A stretch of 27,836 bases of DNA from a virus. The position numbers were made by a program, and so were the translations under genes. The DNA is taken from positions 1 to 27,836 of IMG/VR virus record IMGVR_UViG_3300009285_007606; one strand, 5' to 3'. Shown here in pieces: positions 1 through 8,250 of the stretch. A model generated the notes under the pieces. That model was not told the origin of the DNA and searched no databases. It worked only from the letters and a program-made list of their open reading frames with translations. How positions within the stretch are numbered: position 1 is the stretch's first letter; each line of letters opens with the position of its first letter.

Positions 1-2
1 GG

Positions 3-350
3 TATCTAAAACCACTAGATTTTATTCATTTCGGTATTTACGTAGTACTGCTAGTGTTATCAATAATTGGAGAGAATGTAGTTTTTAGCGTACTGATATC
101 TATGACAGTTGCGCACTATTTCCCGCTCATATATTTACTACGAAAGCATGGGTATCTGAAATCATCTGATGACTTTGGTTATTTCTCAACTCCAAAGGGT
201 AACAGTTTTATAAATGCTATCATATTTATGCCGCTGGACGATTTTCTTAGACTTATGAAGGCGGACAGGATAGTTGTTAACCTAGTGCGGGTTCTTCTCT
301 CGGCTCTGGTTCTCTTGTCGACAGCTCTATTATATCGTTCTCTCCGTTGA
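3..350 (+). CDS. Membrane protein, 5' end outside window
   Basis: The frame is open to the left edge (first full codon at 3) and ends in TGA at 348-350, so this is the C-terminal 115 residues of a longer protein. A GTG at 54 could be an internal start but has no clear ribosome site. Two hydrophobic stretches are visible: a long one near the window edge (about residues 8-45) and one near the C-terminus (LLSALVLLSTALLY). A soluble stretch lies between them. I do not recognise the family. It is the only left-hand gene on the plus strand and converges on the late operon; its last 74 nt overlap the 3' end of the holin-like gene in antisense. It is probably the last gene of the rightward arm if the genome is circular. 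Confidence 0.5.
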   Translation, partial: YLKPLDFIHFGIYVVLLVLSIIGENVVFSVLISMTVAHYFPLIYLLRKHGYLKSSDDFGYFSTPKGNSFINAIIFMPLDDFLRLMKADRIVVNLVRVLLSALVLLSTALLYRSLR

Positions 351-567
351 GCATCATTGATGCCTTCTTAAGCTCTGTTCTTTTAAGGATATAGGTCACA
401 AGTGTAATCAAGGCCAACGCACCCATTATGATATCCTTTAGCATCCCCTCAAAATCACTGGTCCTTCCTGGGTCAATCACACCAGTCAAAACCAGTAAGG
501 ATATTACACCAGGAAGCACGGTAGCAAACCAGAATTCCGATGACAGAAAGCCGCTTTTTGGATTCAT
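277..567 (-). CDS. Holin-like two-helix membrane protein
   Basis: A 96-residue protein that probably makes the membrane lesion releasing the endolysin. It starts MNPKSGFLSSEFW, an N-terminus typical of small phage holins. It has two hydrophobic segments (about residues 13-32 and 45-61) joined by a short polar loop, then a charged tail rich in Glu, Arg and Pro. Size and topology fit a class II type holin. Its ATG overlaps the amidase stop codon by one base (TAATG), so translation is probably coupled. Seen: two helices, charged tail, position next to the lysin. Inferred: the pore-forming role. The 3' end overlaps the convergent plus-strand gene by 74 nt. Confidence 0.75.
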   Translation of the reverse strand: MNPKSGFLSSEFWFATVLPGVISLLVLTGVIDPGRTSDFEGMLKDIIMGALALITLVTYILKRTELKKASMMLNGENDIIELSTREPEPREEPALG

Positions 568-1808
568 TATTCCCCTTTAAGTGCCACTAACTGTGCCTCA
601 AGCTCTGCAATTTTAGCAGCCTTGTCGTCCTCAACATTCTTAACTTGTTCCGGTGCTTCGGGCGAGGGTTCGGGAGCAACTTCTGGCTCAACTGCATTTA
701 CTGGGGTGTCTTCAACCGGCACTACAGGCGCCACAGACTCCGCACTGTTTAAAGCCTCTCTGGCTCTTTCGATCATCTCACGATGCTTTTCAGCAACCTC
801 TGCCAATTCAATATCTCTTGCGGTTTCCAACTTTCCTAACTCTGTCTTTAATGCTTCTATATCAGCCATGTTTTTTTTTATCTCCTCCGAATTTGTTACA
901 GTGTTCTCTTCCAAAGAGCTAACAGGACTAGGATAATCTTGAGGACTGGGCTTGTCAATAGTCGCGCCACTCCAAACGTAGTTACCAAACTCTGAAACCC
1001 ACCACCAATAATTATCATTAACCGTCTCGCCTCTAACAAATCCCTTAACCCTGAACTGTCTGCCCGCTGCTACAGTTTTGCTGCCTGATAAGTTAGTCTG
1101 CACCATCTTGTAGAACGGATAAGCCCAGTAGGACTTTTTTACATACCTTCTAGTTGGCTCAGACCTGACATACACGCCATCACTTTGGGGATCAACCGTA
1201 ACCGTCTTCAAAGGATCAATAGGATAAAATCTTTTATCCCCTGATAGAGTTGTTTCACCCCCTTCCTTGAAAGTTCCATATCTCATTTGTTTATCAACGT
1301 CATTCACAAACTTGTCATGATCCCATTGACCAACAGGATCGGACCTATTTAATGGGTCGGTTTCTTTGTGCATAATAACAACACCCCTATTCGGTGAAAT
1401 ACCATGTCTTTTGCAAATATCGGCTACTAGAACAACTGATGCTTCGTATTGAGGTGCTGGGTAATCGTGATCCTTGTTTTTTTTATCTTCCATCTCAACA
1501 CCAATCGAAATTAGGTTAGGGTTTATTCCCCAATTATCCTGCAACAGGGTCGGTGCCTTTTCCTTTTCAACTGTCACAACGCCAGCATGCCAAGCTGTAT
1601 CTTCTTCCTGTACACACATGGAAACCTCGCCATTCACATCAATGAGATAATGAGCCGACACCTTAGCAGTAGGATTTCTAAACCAAGCTATAGAACCTTT
1701 ATATGTTCCCCACATAGAGTGTAGAATGATACCCTTTATCGGATAGCCAAAGCGGGTCTTCCAATGGTTAATGGTAGTGATGTTTTGTTTGATTTCCTGA
1801 GGCGACAT
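567..1808 (-). CDS. Endolysin, Amidase_2 N-acetylmuramoyl-L-alanine amidase
   Basis: A 413-residue lysin that would cut the bond between muramic acid and the stem peptide at the end of infection. Residues 20-175 form an Amidase_2/PGRP domain. Probable zinc ligands are H30 (in GIILHSMWG), H147 (VIMHKETDP) and D157 (RSDPVG), with WHAG at 73-76 and SAHYLID at 51-57. Residues about 200-295 are beta-rich with YVRSEP and a Trp-rich end (YWWWVSEFG), consistent with an SH3-like wall-binding domain. A coiled coil (about 305-350), a Pro/Glu/Ala-rich linker (356-392) and a short final helix follow; such a tail is unusual for endolysins. No signal peptide is seen, so it needs a holin. The start has AAGGA 5-6 nt upstream, one base after the previous stop. 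Confidence 0.95.
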   Translation of the reverse strand: MSPQEIKQNITTINHWKTRFGYPIKGIILHSMWGTYKGSIAWFRNPTAKVSAHYLIDVNGEVSMCVQEEDTAWHAGVVTVEKEKAPTLLQDNWGINPNLISIGVEMEDKKNKDHDYPAPQYEASVVLVADICKRHGISPNRGVVIMHKETDPLNRSDPVGQWDHDKFVNDVDKQMRYGTFKEGGETTLSGDKRFYPIDPLKTVTVDPQSDGVYVRSEPTRRYVKKSYWAYPFYKMVQTNLSGSKTVAAGRQFRVKGFVRGETVNDNYWWWVSEFGNYVWSGATIDKPSPQDYPSPVSSLEENTVTNSEEIKKNMADIEALKTELGKLETARDIELAEVAEKHREMIERAREALNSAESVAPVVPVEDTPVNAVEPEVAPEPSPEAPEQVKNVEDDKAAKIAELEAQLVALKGE

Positions 1809-1809
1809 T

Positions 1810-2085
1810 TTATCCTTGAATAATTGTACCAGATTTTAGCCTTGCCTTCAGATCGTGTGAATGACGGAGCATTTTATCTAAACTATCGTGCAATTCCAAC
1901 CTATGTCCAACATACCACTTTCTAATTACCTTTATAAGCAAAACCACAAAAAAGGTTAGAAGCCTTGCTATGTTCTTGGCCTCTTTGTTTGAAGGGTAAA
2001 TCAAAACCTTGACTATGTAGCTAACAATAGGTATGAGCAGTATACCAACAACATCCTCACCCACATGTGGCAGACTATCTATCAT
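1810..2085 (-). CDS. Small membrane protein of the lysis cassette
   Basis: A 91-residue protein with one or two hydrophobic segments (about residues 11-29 and 42-55, LLTFFVVLLIKVI) and a basic, helical C-terminus rich in His, Lys and Arg. I do not recognise the family. Its place directly before the endolysin, and a second holin-like gene after it, suggest a second holin, an antiholin or a spanin-like accessory. The ATG overlaps the TGA of the preceding small gene (ATGA) and GGAG lies just ahead, so translation is probably coupled. The function is inferred only from topology and neighbours. Confidence 0.7.
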   Translation of the reverse strand: MIDSLPHVGEDVVGILLIPIVSYIVKVLIYPSNKEAKNIARLLTFFVVLLIKVIRKWYVGHRLELHDSLDKMLRHSHDLKARLKSGTIIQG

Positions 2086-2270
2086 AACTCCATTCTATCA
2101 CGTCTATCACGCCCAAAAGGACAACTGCTTGTATATGAATTTATTTTTTTGCTTTTTCTTTTGACGGGCCGATCCAACCCGAATCTTTCTAACCATGTTT
2201 TACACCCCTTACTAACCGGAATCAAAAACACTATCGTTGCAAGAAACAATAGAGCATAGAATGTACCCAT
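2082..2270 (-). CDS. Small one-helix membrane protein, start uncertain
   Basis: A 62-residue frame with an N-terminal hydrophobic helix (YALLFLATIVFLIPV) and a strongly basic tail (KRKSKK, GRDRRDR). It fits a small type I membrane protein of the lysis region, but no family is recognised. The predicted ATG directly abuts the TACAAT box of a near-perfect promoter, so the transcript should begin a few bases inside the frame. Either translation begins at a later TTG or GTG in the helix, or an upstream transcript is used. No ribosome site precedes the ATG. It ends ATGA-coupled to the next membrane-protein gene. Confidence 0.5.
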   Translation of the reverse strand: MGTFYALLFLATIVFLIPVSKGCKTWLERFGLDRPVKRKSKKINSYTSSCPFGRDRRDRMEL

Positions 2271-2299
2271 ATTGTAGATAATAGCAGAGGCGCTGTCAA
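2271..2299 (-). promoter_or_regulatory. Lysis-cassette promoter, sigma70 type
   Basis: On the minus strand TTGACA (2299-2294) and TACAAT (2276-2271) are separated by exactly 17 nt. This is the best promoter match on the late strand. Transcription should start near 2264 and run into the two membrane proteins, endolysin and holin. The 149-nt gap behind it (2271-2419) otherwise shows only a 44-codon hydrophobic plus-strand frame (2326-2460) and a 33-codon minus-strand frame, neither convincing. Confidence 0.65.
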
Positions 2300-2419
2300 A
2301 GTGCTAAAATAAGGTTGTGTTGATAATGTTAGTGCTGCTGCTAGTAGTGATCTTCTTGTCAGAGATAGTATATGTGATTGCTGTAGCGGTAAGTGCTGTT
2401 TGCATTATAGTAATGAGTA

Positions 2420-4381
2420 TTATCGCCCTACTGCGGCCGCCAAGATTGCCTGGAGTTTAGCTGGAATGTTTGCCTGACCTGCTTGAAAGATTTTCTGGGC
2501 TGCTAACGATTGAACCTTCGGCATCACTGCCTCAGACACCCCTCCTATTACCGGCCCCACTACTGGAACAGCTAAGACTTTCTTCCCAAGCTTCGAGAAT
2601 GGAGTCTGGGCAGCATTTTCAGTTAAATCAATCATCCTTCCCCATCTAACAAACGGGGCTTGTATGGATCGCAAATCCCTAACAGATTTGGTCTCCAGAA
2701 ACTGGTTTGCAAGCCTTGGCGAAATCTTCCTTATTTGGTCTATAACCTCTGGTGTTTTAAGACCTTGTACAATGTTTTTTGCTGTGGTTGCACTGTCTAT
2801 GGCTATATTTAACTCATCCGCAGCAGCACCATATATTTTGGAGATTTGTTGCGCCTCTAGGTTAGGATTGAACTTGTTATATCCAGCAATAGAGAATTGA
2901 GTCTCTAATTTCTCAAGCTCCCTAGCAGCAGTTATGGCATCATCGGCACTCACTGTGAACGGCTTTGTACCCTGCTTTCCTATTATTGCGCCTATGGTGT
3001 TCTTGATTACCTGTAGGTCCTTAATTACCCCAGAACGGCTGCCTAAACTTTCTACAGAGCTAAATACCTTCTCTATAGACACCTCTCCGGCCTCACCGAT
3101 CGCCGAACGTACCAGTTTACTCAATATGCCGTTTTGACCAGTTATACTCTCAACTATTGCCTTTGAGGATTGTAGGTCAACAGCACCAAAGCCATGCTTT
3201 ATAATTTCGGCCGACGTCTCAAGGGGCTTGACTCTCTCGGCTATTTTCGACGGTACTGTAAACTGCTGCTTAAACACCCTAGCAGCCAAACCTTCGGCGC
3301 TCAATGGTATCTTTCCAGCAGTAGCAGATGCAATAACCTTGGCTTCTGGTACGATAGATGTTATAGCTTGTGCCTCCTTTGCCACACTCTCAGCCTTCAG
3401 CACCTTACTAATGGATGAGATTCTAGCTCCTGTAGCAGTAGTTGCTATCTTGGCGGGTTTGAGGAACGGTAATACCTCAAGTGTTGTACTGACAGGCTTT
3501 TCTATAAATTGCCCCAGCGGATCATTAGCCAGTTGCGCATAAGGCTCGATTAGTGCCTTTCCAGTCTGCGCTACTCCACCTACAACAGCCGCGCCAACAT
3601 CCCCAGGAGATAACTTACCTCTAAATAGTTGGTTTAAGACCTCTGGAACTGCCCCAGCCTGTTTAGCGACTTCCCCAGCAAATTTTGGCAGTCCAGCAAC
3701 AGACTGTGCTAAACCAGTAATATCAGACAGTGTGTTTTGAACAATGTTTTTACCTTTTTCTGACTTCTTGCCAAGAGAAACCTCGGACGGATCAAAACCA
3801 GATAGTCTGGCTACTGTCTCTTTCAAGCTGTCGATAAACGCTTCCTTAGCACTCTGTGGCCCTAAAGGATTAAGATTAACGATTTGCTTTTGATAAAACT
3901 CCCTATCCTTATCACTTAATCTGCCATTTTCAACAAGCTTGGCTAGAAACTGACCTGCTAGGGCCTTCTTTGTTTCAAACTGTTGAAGTTTGGAGTTTAA
4001 CCCAATCTTTGAGGGTAAGATATTCGATATAGTAATTCCCTTTGCATCCTTTTTTAGATCGTCCAAAACATTTGCTAACCCCTCAATCTGACTTTTAGCT
4101 AACTTGGTTTTGGTATCCGGTTCAAGTCGCTTTTCCTCAGCTAGTTGTAAATCATAAACATCTTTTACTTTCTCATATTCTTTAGGAGCTAGATTTAACC
4201 TAGCCTTTGTAACATCCTCAAGAGTGAGCTTTTTATAGCTGGCAGATGGGGTCGGTGTCGGTGCTGAAGACGGGGCCGGCACCGTAGCATCCACGCGCTC
4301 AAAAACATTAGGATCGAACTGACTCTCGTCATTTAATGTTCCTGTTTGACCTGTAGCTTTTACCCTAACTCTTAATGCCAT
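2420..4381 (-). CDS. Large helical virion protein, probable ejection protein
   Basis: A 653-residue protein. The N-terminus is short and beta-like, then a Pro/Ser/Ala/Thr linker (about residues 34-48, PAPSSAPTPTP), then a long, mostly helical body rich in Ala, Lys, Glu and Ile with small-residue patches such as PVVGPVIGGV near the C-terminus. No enzymatic motif is seen. Helix-rich proteins of this size between the fibre genes and the lysis cassette are typical of internal virion or DNA-ejection proteins in short-tailed phages; this role is inferred from position. The start lies four bases after the previous stop with no strong ribosome site, so translation is probably coupled. Confidence 0.8.
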   Translation of the reverse strand: MALRVRVKATGQTGTLNDESQFDPNVFERVDATVPAPSSAPTPTPSASYKKLTLEDVTKARLNLAPKEYEKVKDVYDLQLAEEKRLEPDTKTKLAKSQIEGLANVLDDLKKDAKGITISNILPSKIGLNSKLQQFETKKALAGQFLAKLVENGRLSDKDREFYQKQIVNLNPLGPQSAKEAFIDSLKETVARLSGFDPSEVSLGKKSEKGKNIVQNTLSDITGLAQSVAGLPKFAGEVAKQAGAVPEVLNQLFRGKLSPGDVGAAVVGGVAQTGKALIEPYAQLANDPLGQFIEKPVSTTLEVLPFLKPAKIATTATGARISSISKVLKAESVAKEAQAITSIVPEAKVIASATAGKIPLSAEGLAARVFKQQFTVPSKIAERVKPLETSAEIIKHGFGAVDLQSSKAIVESITGQNGILSKLVRSAIGEAGEVSIEKVFSSVESLGSRSGVIKDLQVIKNTIGAIIGKQGTKPFTVSADDAITAARELEKLETQFSIAGYNKFNPNLEAQQISKIYGAAADELNIAIDSATTAKNIVQGLKTPEVIDQIRKISPRLANQFLETKSVRDLRSIQAPFVRWGRMIDLTENAAQTPFSKLGKKVLAVPVVGPVIGGVSEAVMPKVQSLAAQKIFQAGQANIPAKLQAILAAAVGR

Positions 4382-4385
4382 CTGC

Positions 4386-5306
4386 TTAATCTGGAGTGAA
4401 TGAACTCGGCAACTTTATACCCGATAATATATCTTCTGCGGTAAGCCCTACACCAGAACCCCTAGCAGCAATTTGCGACAGTAAATTCTGAATTGTAGCC
4501 GCCGACTCTGGCTTGGTCGTTTCCTCGAAAACACGCCTTGTTAGGTCACCTGTGGCCTGTTGTAGCCCAAGCGTCTTGTTAAACTGATCAACCGCATTTT
4601 GAATCTCCTGCTGTCTCAAACCAAATGTCTGTCCAAACTGCTGTGCCTGCTGTTGCTGACCTAGTAAACTAAGTGCTGAGCTTAACGCGGTTTGTTCGCC
4701 ACCGGCCTGTAATTGAGCTATAGCATTTTGTACGTTTCTAATGGCCTCCGTTTCCTGTAAGGGAAGGCCGGTTATCAAATTTTGAAGGTTTCTCAGACCG
4801 GCCTCTTGTTCAAACCCAACATCCGCCGTTAAACCACCAAACCTCTCTGCTATAGGTTGAACGGCCTTGCTTAACGTTTGTTCATAAAGACCAGATGAGG
4901 GTAGTATTCCCCGTCTGCCAAGCTCCTGGCTTTGCGCCAGTTCTTCTCTACTTATAGCTTGCTGTTCACTACCTTTAATTTGACTTAATAGTTGTTGATA
5001 ACGCTGTTGCAGTGGTGCTTTCTCGGCCTCAAGCTGCTGTCTTTGAACATCAAATCTTTGCTGAATCTCAGGAACTGAGGATTGAAACGACTGCACAGCT
5101 GGCTGAAGGGATTGCCTAACCAGTGCTTGCGTTCTTGCGACAACATCCTCGAAACCACCAGTAGAGGCGGTAGATGGTGTGGAGGAGGCGGTGGATTTGG
5201 ACTCCCCCTGCTGACTGACAAGTTTAGCCAGTTTTTTAGAGGTCGACTCTGTTTTGCCCTGCGCTCTTAATGCTGCTATTTGTGCTGACACCGAGTTATC
5301 CGCCAT
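4386..5306 (-). CDS. Gln-rich helical virion protein
   Basis: A 306-residue protein, very rich in Gln, Leu, Ala and Glu. A low-complexity Ser/Thr stretch lies at about residues 35-50, followed by long amphipathic helices (about 60-130 and 185-260) with runs such as LLGQQQQAQQFGQ. The motif ELGRRGILPSSGLYEQ at about 130 lies between helices. No catalytic site is visible. It probably acts as a coiled-coil structural or ejection protein together with the next gene, which starts four bases after its stop. Its start overlaps the fibre gene by 11 nt and is preceded by GAGGAAAG. The family is not recognised with certainty. Confidence 0.8.
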   Translation of the reverse strand: MADNSVSAQIAALRAQGKTESTSKKLAKLVSQQGESKSTASSTPSTASTGGFEDVVARTQALVRQSLQPAVQSFQSSVPEIQQRFDVQRQQLEAEKAPLQQRYQQLLSQIKGSEQQAISREELAQSQELGRRGILPSSGLYEQTLSKAVQPIAERFGGLTADVGFEQEAGLRNLQNLITGLPLQETEAIRNVQNAIAQLQAGGEQTALSSALSLLGQQQQAQQFGQTFGLRQQEIQNAVDQFNKTLGLQQATGDLTRRVFEETTKPESAATIQNLLSQIAARGSGVGLTAEDILSGIKLPSSFTPD

Positions 5307-6837
5307 TTGTTAGTAAATCTTTCCTCAGGGGCCGTGCCTCGTCATACCGTTTAGGTCGCGGCACTAAAGACTCATCGTCTATATCAATATATACGCCATT
5401 GCGTAACTTTTCAACAACTGCATCCAGTTTTTCGATGGCAACCTGTTTATCCGGGTGCCCTTCGTCAACCTCTCTATCCACCAACACATAAACAGGCTCC
5501 ATCCTCTCTTCCAAAATAAACCTCCCTGATTCCCCCATTAACGGATCATAATTTGGATTTGGCACATTCCTACGCATTACCGCAACCTTTTCTAGTTTTC
5601 TCTCCGTAACAACTTTTTTAGCAGCATTCCAATTATCCTTGATGCCTTCGACTTTTTTTATCAAAACAGAGTAGTCTGGTCTTGCGGGCCTATATGCCTG
5701 CGCCCAGAAATTGTCGTTTTGTTCAAATTGCTCTTGGGTCATCTTCTCAAACCTAACCCCCCCCTTGCCTTTTCTTCTGCCCCAAACCTGATAAGTGTCG
5801 TCGTCACATTTTATGTACTTGTATGGCCCAGCGGTGACCTCAGCAAATAGGGGATCAAGTTCGCCTTTCTTCTCCACAAAGTCCATAAACCACATCTCCG
5901 GGGACTCAATGCAGTATAACGCCCTATAACCATCAGACGTAGGCATAATAGCCGTTTTGTTAGCATTCATAGTCAATGTTTGATAACCGGTGCTATTCCA
6001 AAACCTATAAACATTGGCGGCGTTGTTCCTAAAATACATCGCCCCACCGTCACTGTCATAATCAGAGATTATGAAAATGTCGTTATCAGCGGTGATGTTA
6101 GTGTCGCTATCTGCGAAAACGTTCACGTTCTGTGTAGACGTCATACCAATATCGTTATTTGCACCACCGGAGAACAGAAGTAGATCAGCATCACCAAGCA
6201 CCGCCAACCCCTTACCATCGCCGCTAGGTATGTAAAAATAGTCTTTAGCCGAGATAGTTGTGTAACCAAGAAACCCGTAGCTACTTGTTGTGGCATCATT
6301 TGACCTAAGCCTGAAAACCGCCGCACTTGTGCCGTAACCGTAAAACCCATCATTTTTCACCTCATATAAAGTAGTGCCGCCAGAGTTGTAAGAATGAAAT
6401 CCGCTGCTATCAATTTTTATCAGTTCCTGTGTACCACTTGTACCATAGTAGTGATGCCCTAAATTATCACCTTGTACTATGGTAGTGCCGGCGGCATTAT
6501 TTATCTGTAACAAGCCATTACCATTCGATGTGCCTCCCAACACCAACGTGCCACCACTAGCCCTATTAAAACTCATCGTGCCGGATGTGATATTCGAGGC
6601 GTTAAGGTTTGTGACACTTATAGTTGACGCGTTTATTGTGCCTGCAGTGATCTTATTGGCACTAAAAGTGCCTAACTTAGAGTCAATCACAGCGCTGCCG
6701 TTTATAAAGGCTGTTCTTATCACATCTCGGTCATTCAACGAATCAAACTCGTAAGCACTCACGCCCCCGGCAGTGCTAACCGGCGCTGCTATAGGCTGCA
6801 GGAATTCATTTAGTCCTAGGTTACTATAATCTGTCAT
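5296..6837 (-). CDS. Tail fibre protein
   Basis: A 513-residue fibre. Residues about 50-95 carry a repeat-like beta pattern (KITAGTINASTISVTNLNA, NITSGT) common in trimeric phage fibre shafts. Residues 95-310 are Gly/Ser/Thr/Asn/Tyr-rich beta structure with repeated YG and GFxxY motifs. The C-terminal third changes character: it is charged and helical, beginning ALYCIESPEMWFMDF, with VWGRRKGKGGVRFEKM, and may be a trimerisation or receptor-tip domain. It probably binds the host surface. The start sits just after the previous stop, with AGGTAG five bases upstream. No peptidase S74 signature is obvious. Confidence 0.82.
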   Translation of the reverse strand: MTDYSNLGLNEFLQPIAAPVSTAGGVSAYEFDSLNDRDVIRTAFINGSAVIDSKLGTFSANKITAGTINASTISVTNLNASNITSGTMSFNRASGGTLVLGGTSNGNGLLQINNAAGTTIVQGDNLGHHYYGTSGTQELIKIDSSGFHSYNSGGTTLYEVKNDGFYGYGTSAAVFRLRSNDATTSSYGFLGYTTISAKDYFYIPSGDGKGLAVLGDADLLLFSGGANNDIGMTSTQNVNVFADSDTNITADNDIFIISDYDSDGGAMYFRNNAANVYRFWNSTGYQTLTMNANKTAIMPTSDGYRALYCIESPEMWFMDFVEKKGELDPLFAEVTAGPYKYIKCDDDTYQVWGRRKGKGGVRFEKMTQEQFEQNDNFWAQAYRPARPDYSVLIKKVEGIKDNWNAAKKVVTERKLEKVAVMRRNVPNPNYDPLMGESGRFILEERMEPVYVLVDREVDEGHPDKQVAIEKLDAVVEKLRNGVYIDIDDESLVPRPKRYDEARPLRKDLLTNGG

Positions 6838-6840
6838 ATA

Positions 6841-8247
6841 CTACCTATAGGGTATGGGGTCAGCATCGACCGACATACCATAAAACGTAAACGGCGCGTC
6901 CTTACTTTCCTCGTATATCTTAACAAACAGGAGTCGTCCCCTTGAGCTTTCAGGAAAAGAGATGTCCATAACACCGTTAGCAGACGCACCAAGCTCTTGC
7001 CATGTCTGAAACTCCTTTTGGTATGTGTCACCAATAGCAACCTGTACCTTAGCTTGGCAACCGGGATTGAAAAACGCCCAAAACTTATTCCACTTCTTTT
7101 CTACCTCTGGTGCTCCAAGATGTACCACGAGTTCCATTTGGGCCTCGATCGCGCTCCCAGCATCAGATAGGGCTGTGCCAGATAACTGATAGCATTGCCC
7201 ACCACTAGCACCAAATATAAGCTGTGCGACTCCATTGGTATCAACAAAGGAGTGAAAGGCGGTTGGAAAGTGGGCAAACTCATAATTTAGAAACTCGTTT
7301 TTCTGGTAGCTATACTTGATTATGGCATTATCTATTCTTCTACCCGCAAAATCATCCGTTACCGTTCCAGCCGCCACGTAATAGTCATACCTGTGAACAA
7401 CACCCGGCGCTGTACCGAAAGTCGCCCCAGCAATACCAGAGCCAGCATTATTGTATATTTGTCTCTCAATGGCATTAGATAAGAGTTGAGGTTTGCTACC
7501 ACCATACCCAAATATCCCAAGTCTGTTAAGCCAGAAGTGATAGCCTTCTGCCTCATCAACAGAATATGGGCTTGAGGGGCCAAGTTTAGTTGATACGTCA
7601 ACAAGATTGTAACCATCCCACCTGTGCATTATTCCGCTATTCTTGCTTGTGACTATTCTATCGTTTATATTATTGACCATATTTATCTTGCCCGCGCCAG
7701 GTATAGCAAGAGAACTTGAGTCGACAGCAGTATCCCAGTTCGACGCAGTACCTGTTGTTGAATAAAAAAGTGTAGAGCTTGTACCTCCCGCAAAGATTCT
7801 GTTTTGGAACTGCGCGAAAAACTCTGCTACGGGGGCTAGGGTAGTATTAGTAAAGGAGGTACCGTTAGTGGTGTGTCTTGTTGAACCAACCCCGTCGCCA
7901 CATATCAAGGTGTTATCAAGCACAGAGTGTCCAACATGTGCCCCAGCCGATATAGTACCGCCGCCTGATAATGTCCACGCCCCAGTACCTTGCAATGAGT
8001 GGTATAACGACGAGCCACTGGCACGATACAGGAACTCTGTAGTGCCATCATTTTTTGTCCATGAGAACAGGGTTGTGGGAGTGGAGCCATCGGCAGTACC
8101 GAGAAACGAGATGTATCCGTGGCGCTTAGTTTTGGCCCCATACGGATTTGAATCAACATTCAAGGCATAAATTAACTCCCCATCCTTCTGATCGAGAGGA
8201 TTAAGAAAGGTATTTAAGCCACCTATATTCAAAACTGGTTTAAGCAT
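6841..8247 (-). CDS. Tail nozzle or hub-like structural protein
   Basis: A 468-residue protein, almost entirely beta-rich, with repeated motifs that look like propeller blades (GTADGSTPTTLFSW, STLFYSTTGTASNWDT, NDRIVTSKNSGIMHRWDGYN). It begins MLKPVLNIGGLNTF, and QKDGELIYALNV follows near residue 20, features I associate with short-tail nozzle proteins. It lies four bases downstream of the adaptor gene, the usual adaptor-then-nozzle order. It probably closes the short tail and carries the fibres. The assignment is from gene order and fold pattern, not from a conserved active site. It ends in TAG. Confidence 0.75.
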   Translation of the reverse strand: MLKPVLNIGGLNTFLNPLDQKDGELIYALNVDSNPYGAKTKRHGYISFLGTADGSTPTTLFSWTKNDGTTEFLYRASGSSLYHSLQGTGAWTLSGGGTISAGAHVGHSVLDNTLICGDGVGSTRHTTNGTSFTNTTLAPVAEFFAQFQNRIFAGGTSSTLFYSTTGTASNWDTAVDSSSLAIPGAGKINMVNNINDRIVTSKNSGIMHRWDGYNLVDVSTKLGPSSPYSVDEAEGYHFWLNRLGIFGYGGSKPQLLSNAIERQIYNNAGSGIAGATFGTAPGVVHRYDYYVAAGTVTDDFAGRRIDNAIIKYSYQKNEFLNYEFAHFPTAFHSFVDTNGVAQLIFGASGGQCYQLSGTALSDAGSAIEAQMELVVHLGAPEVEKKWNKFWAFFNPGCQAKVQVAIGDTYQKEFQTWQELGASANGVMDISFPESSRGRLLFVKIYEESKDAPFTFYGMSVDADPIPYR

Positions 8248-8250
8248 CTT

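Noticed and set aside
622-936. Plus-strand frames opposite the endolysin tail and other long shadows across the virion genes
   Set aside because: They mirror low-complexity or repeat-coding minus-strand genes and have no start signals.
2311-2413. 33-codon minus-strand Thr/Ser-rich frame
   Set aside because: No ribosome site and very short; could be a virion-gene remnant, but nothing else supports it.
2326-2460. 44-codon very hydrophobic plus-strand frame with an extended -10-like TGCTAAAAT upstream
   Set aside because: It is antisense to the end of a virion gene, and its hydrophobicity follows from Thr/Ser/Asn-rich sequence on the other strand. The ribosome site is weak.
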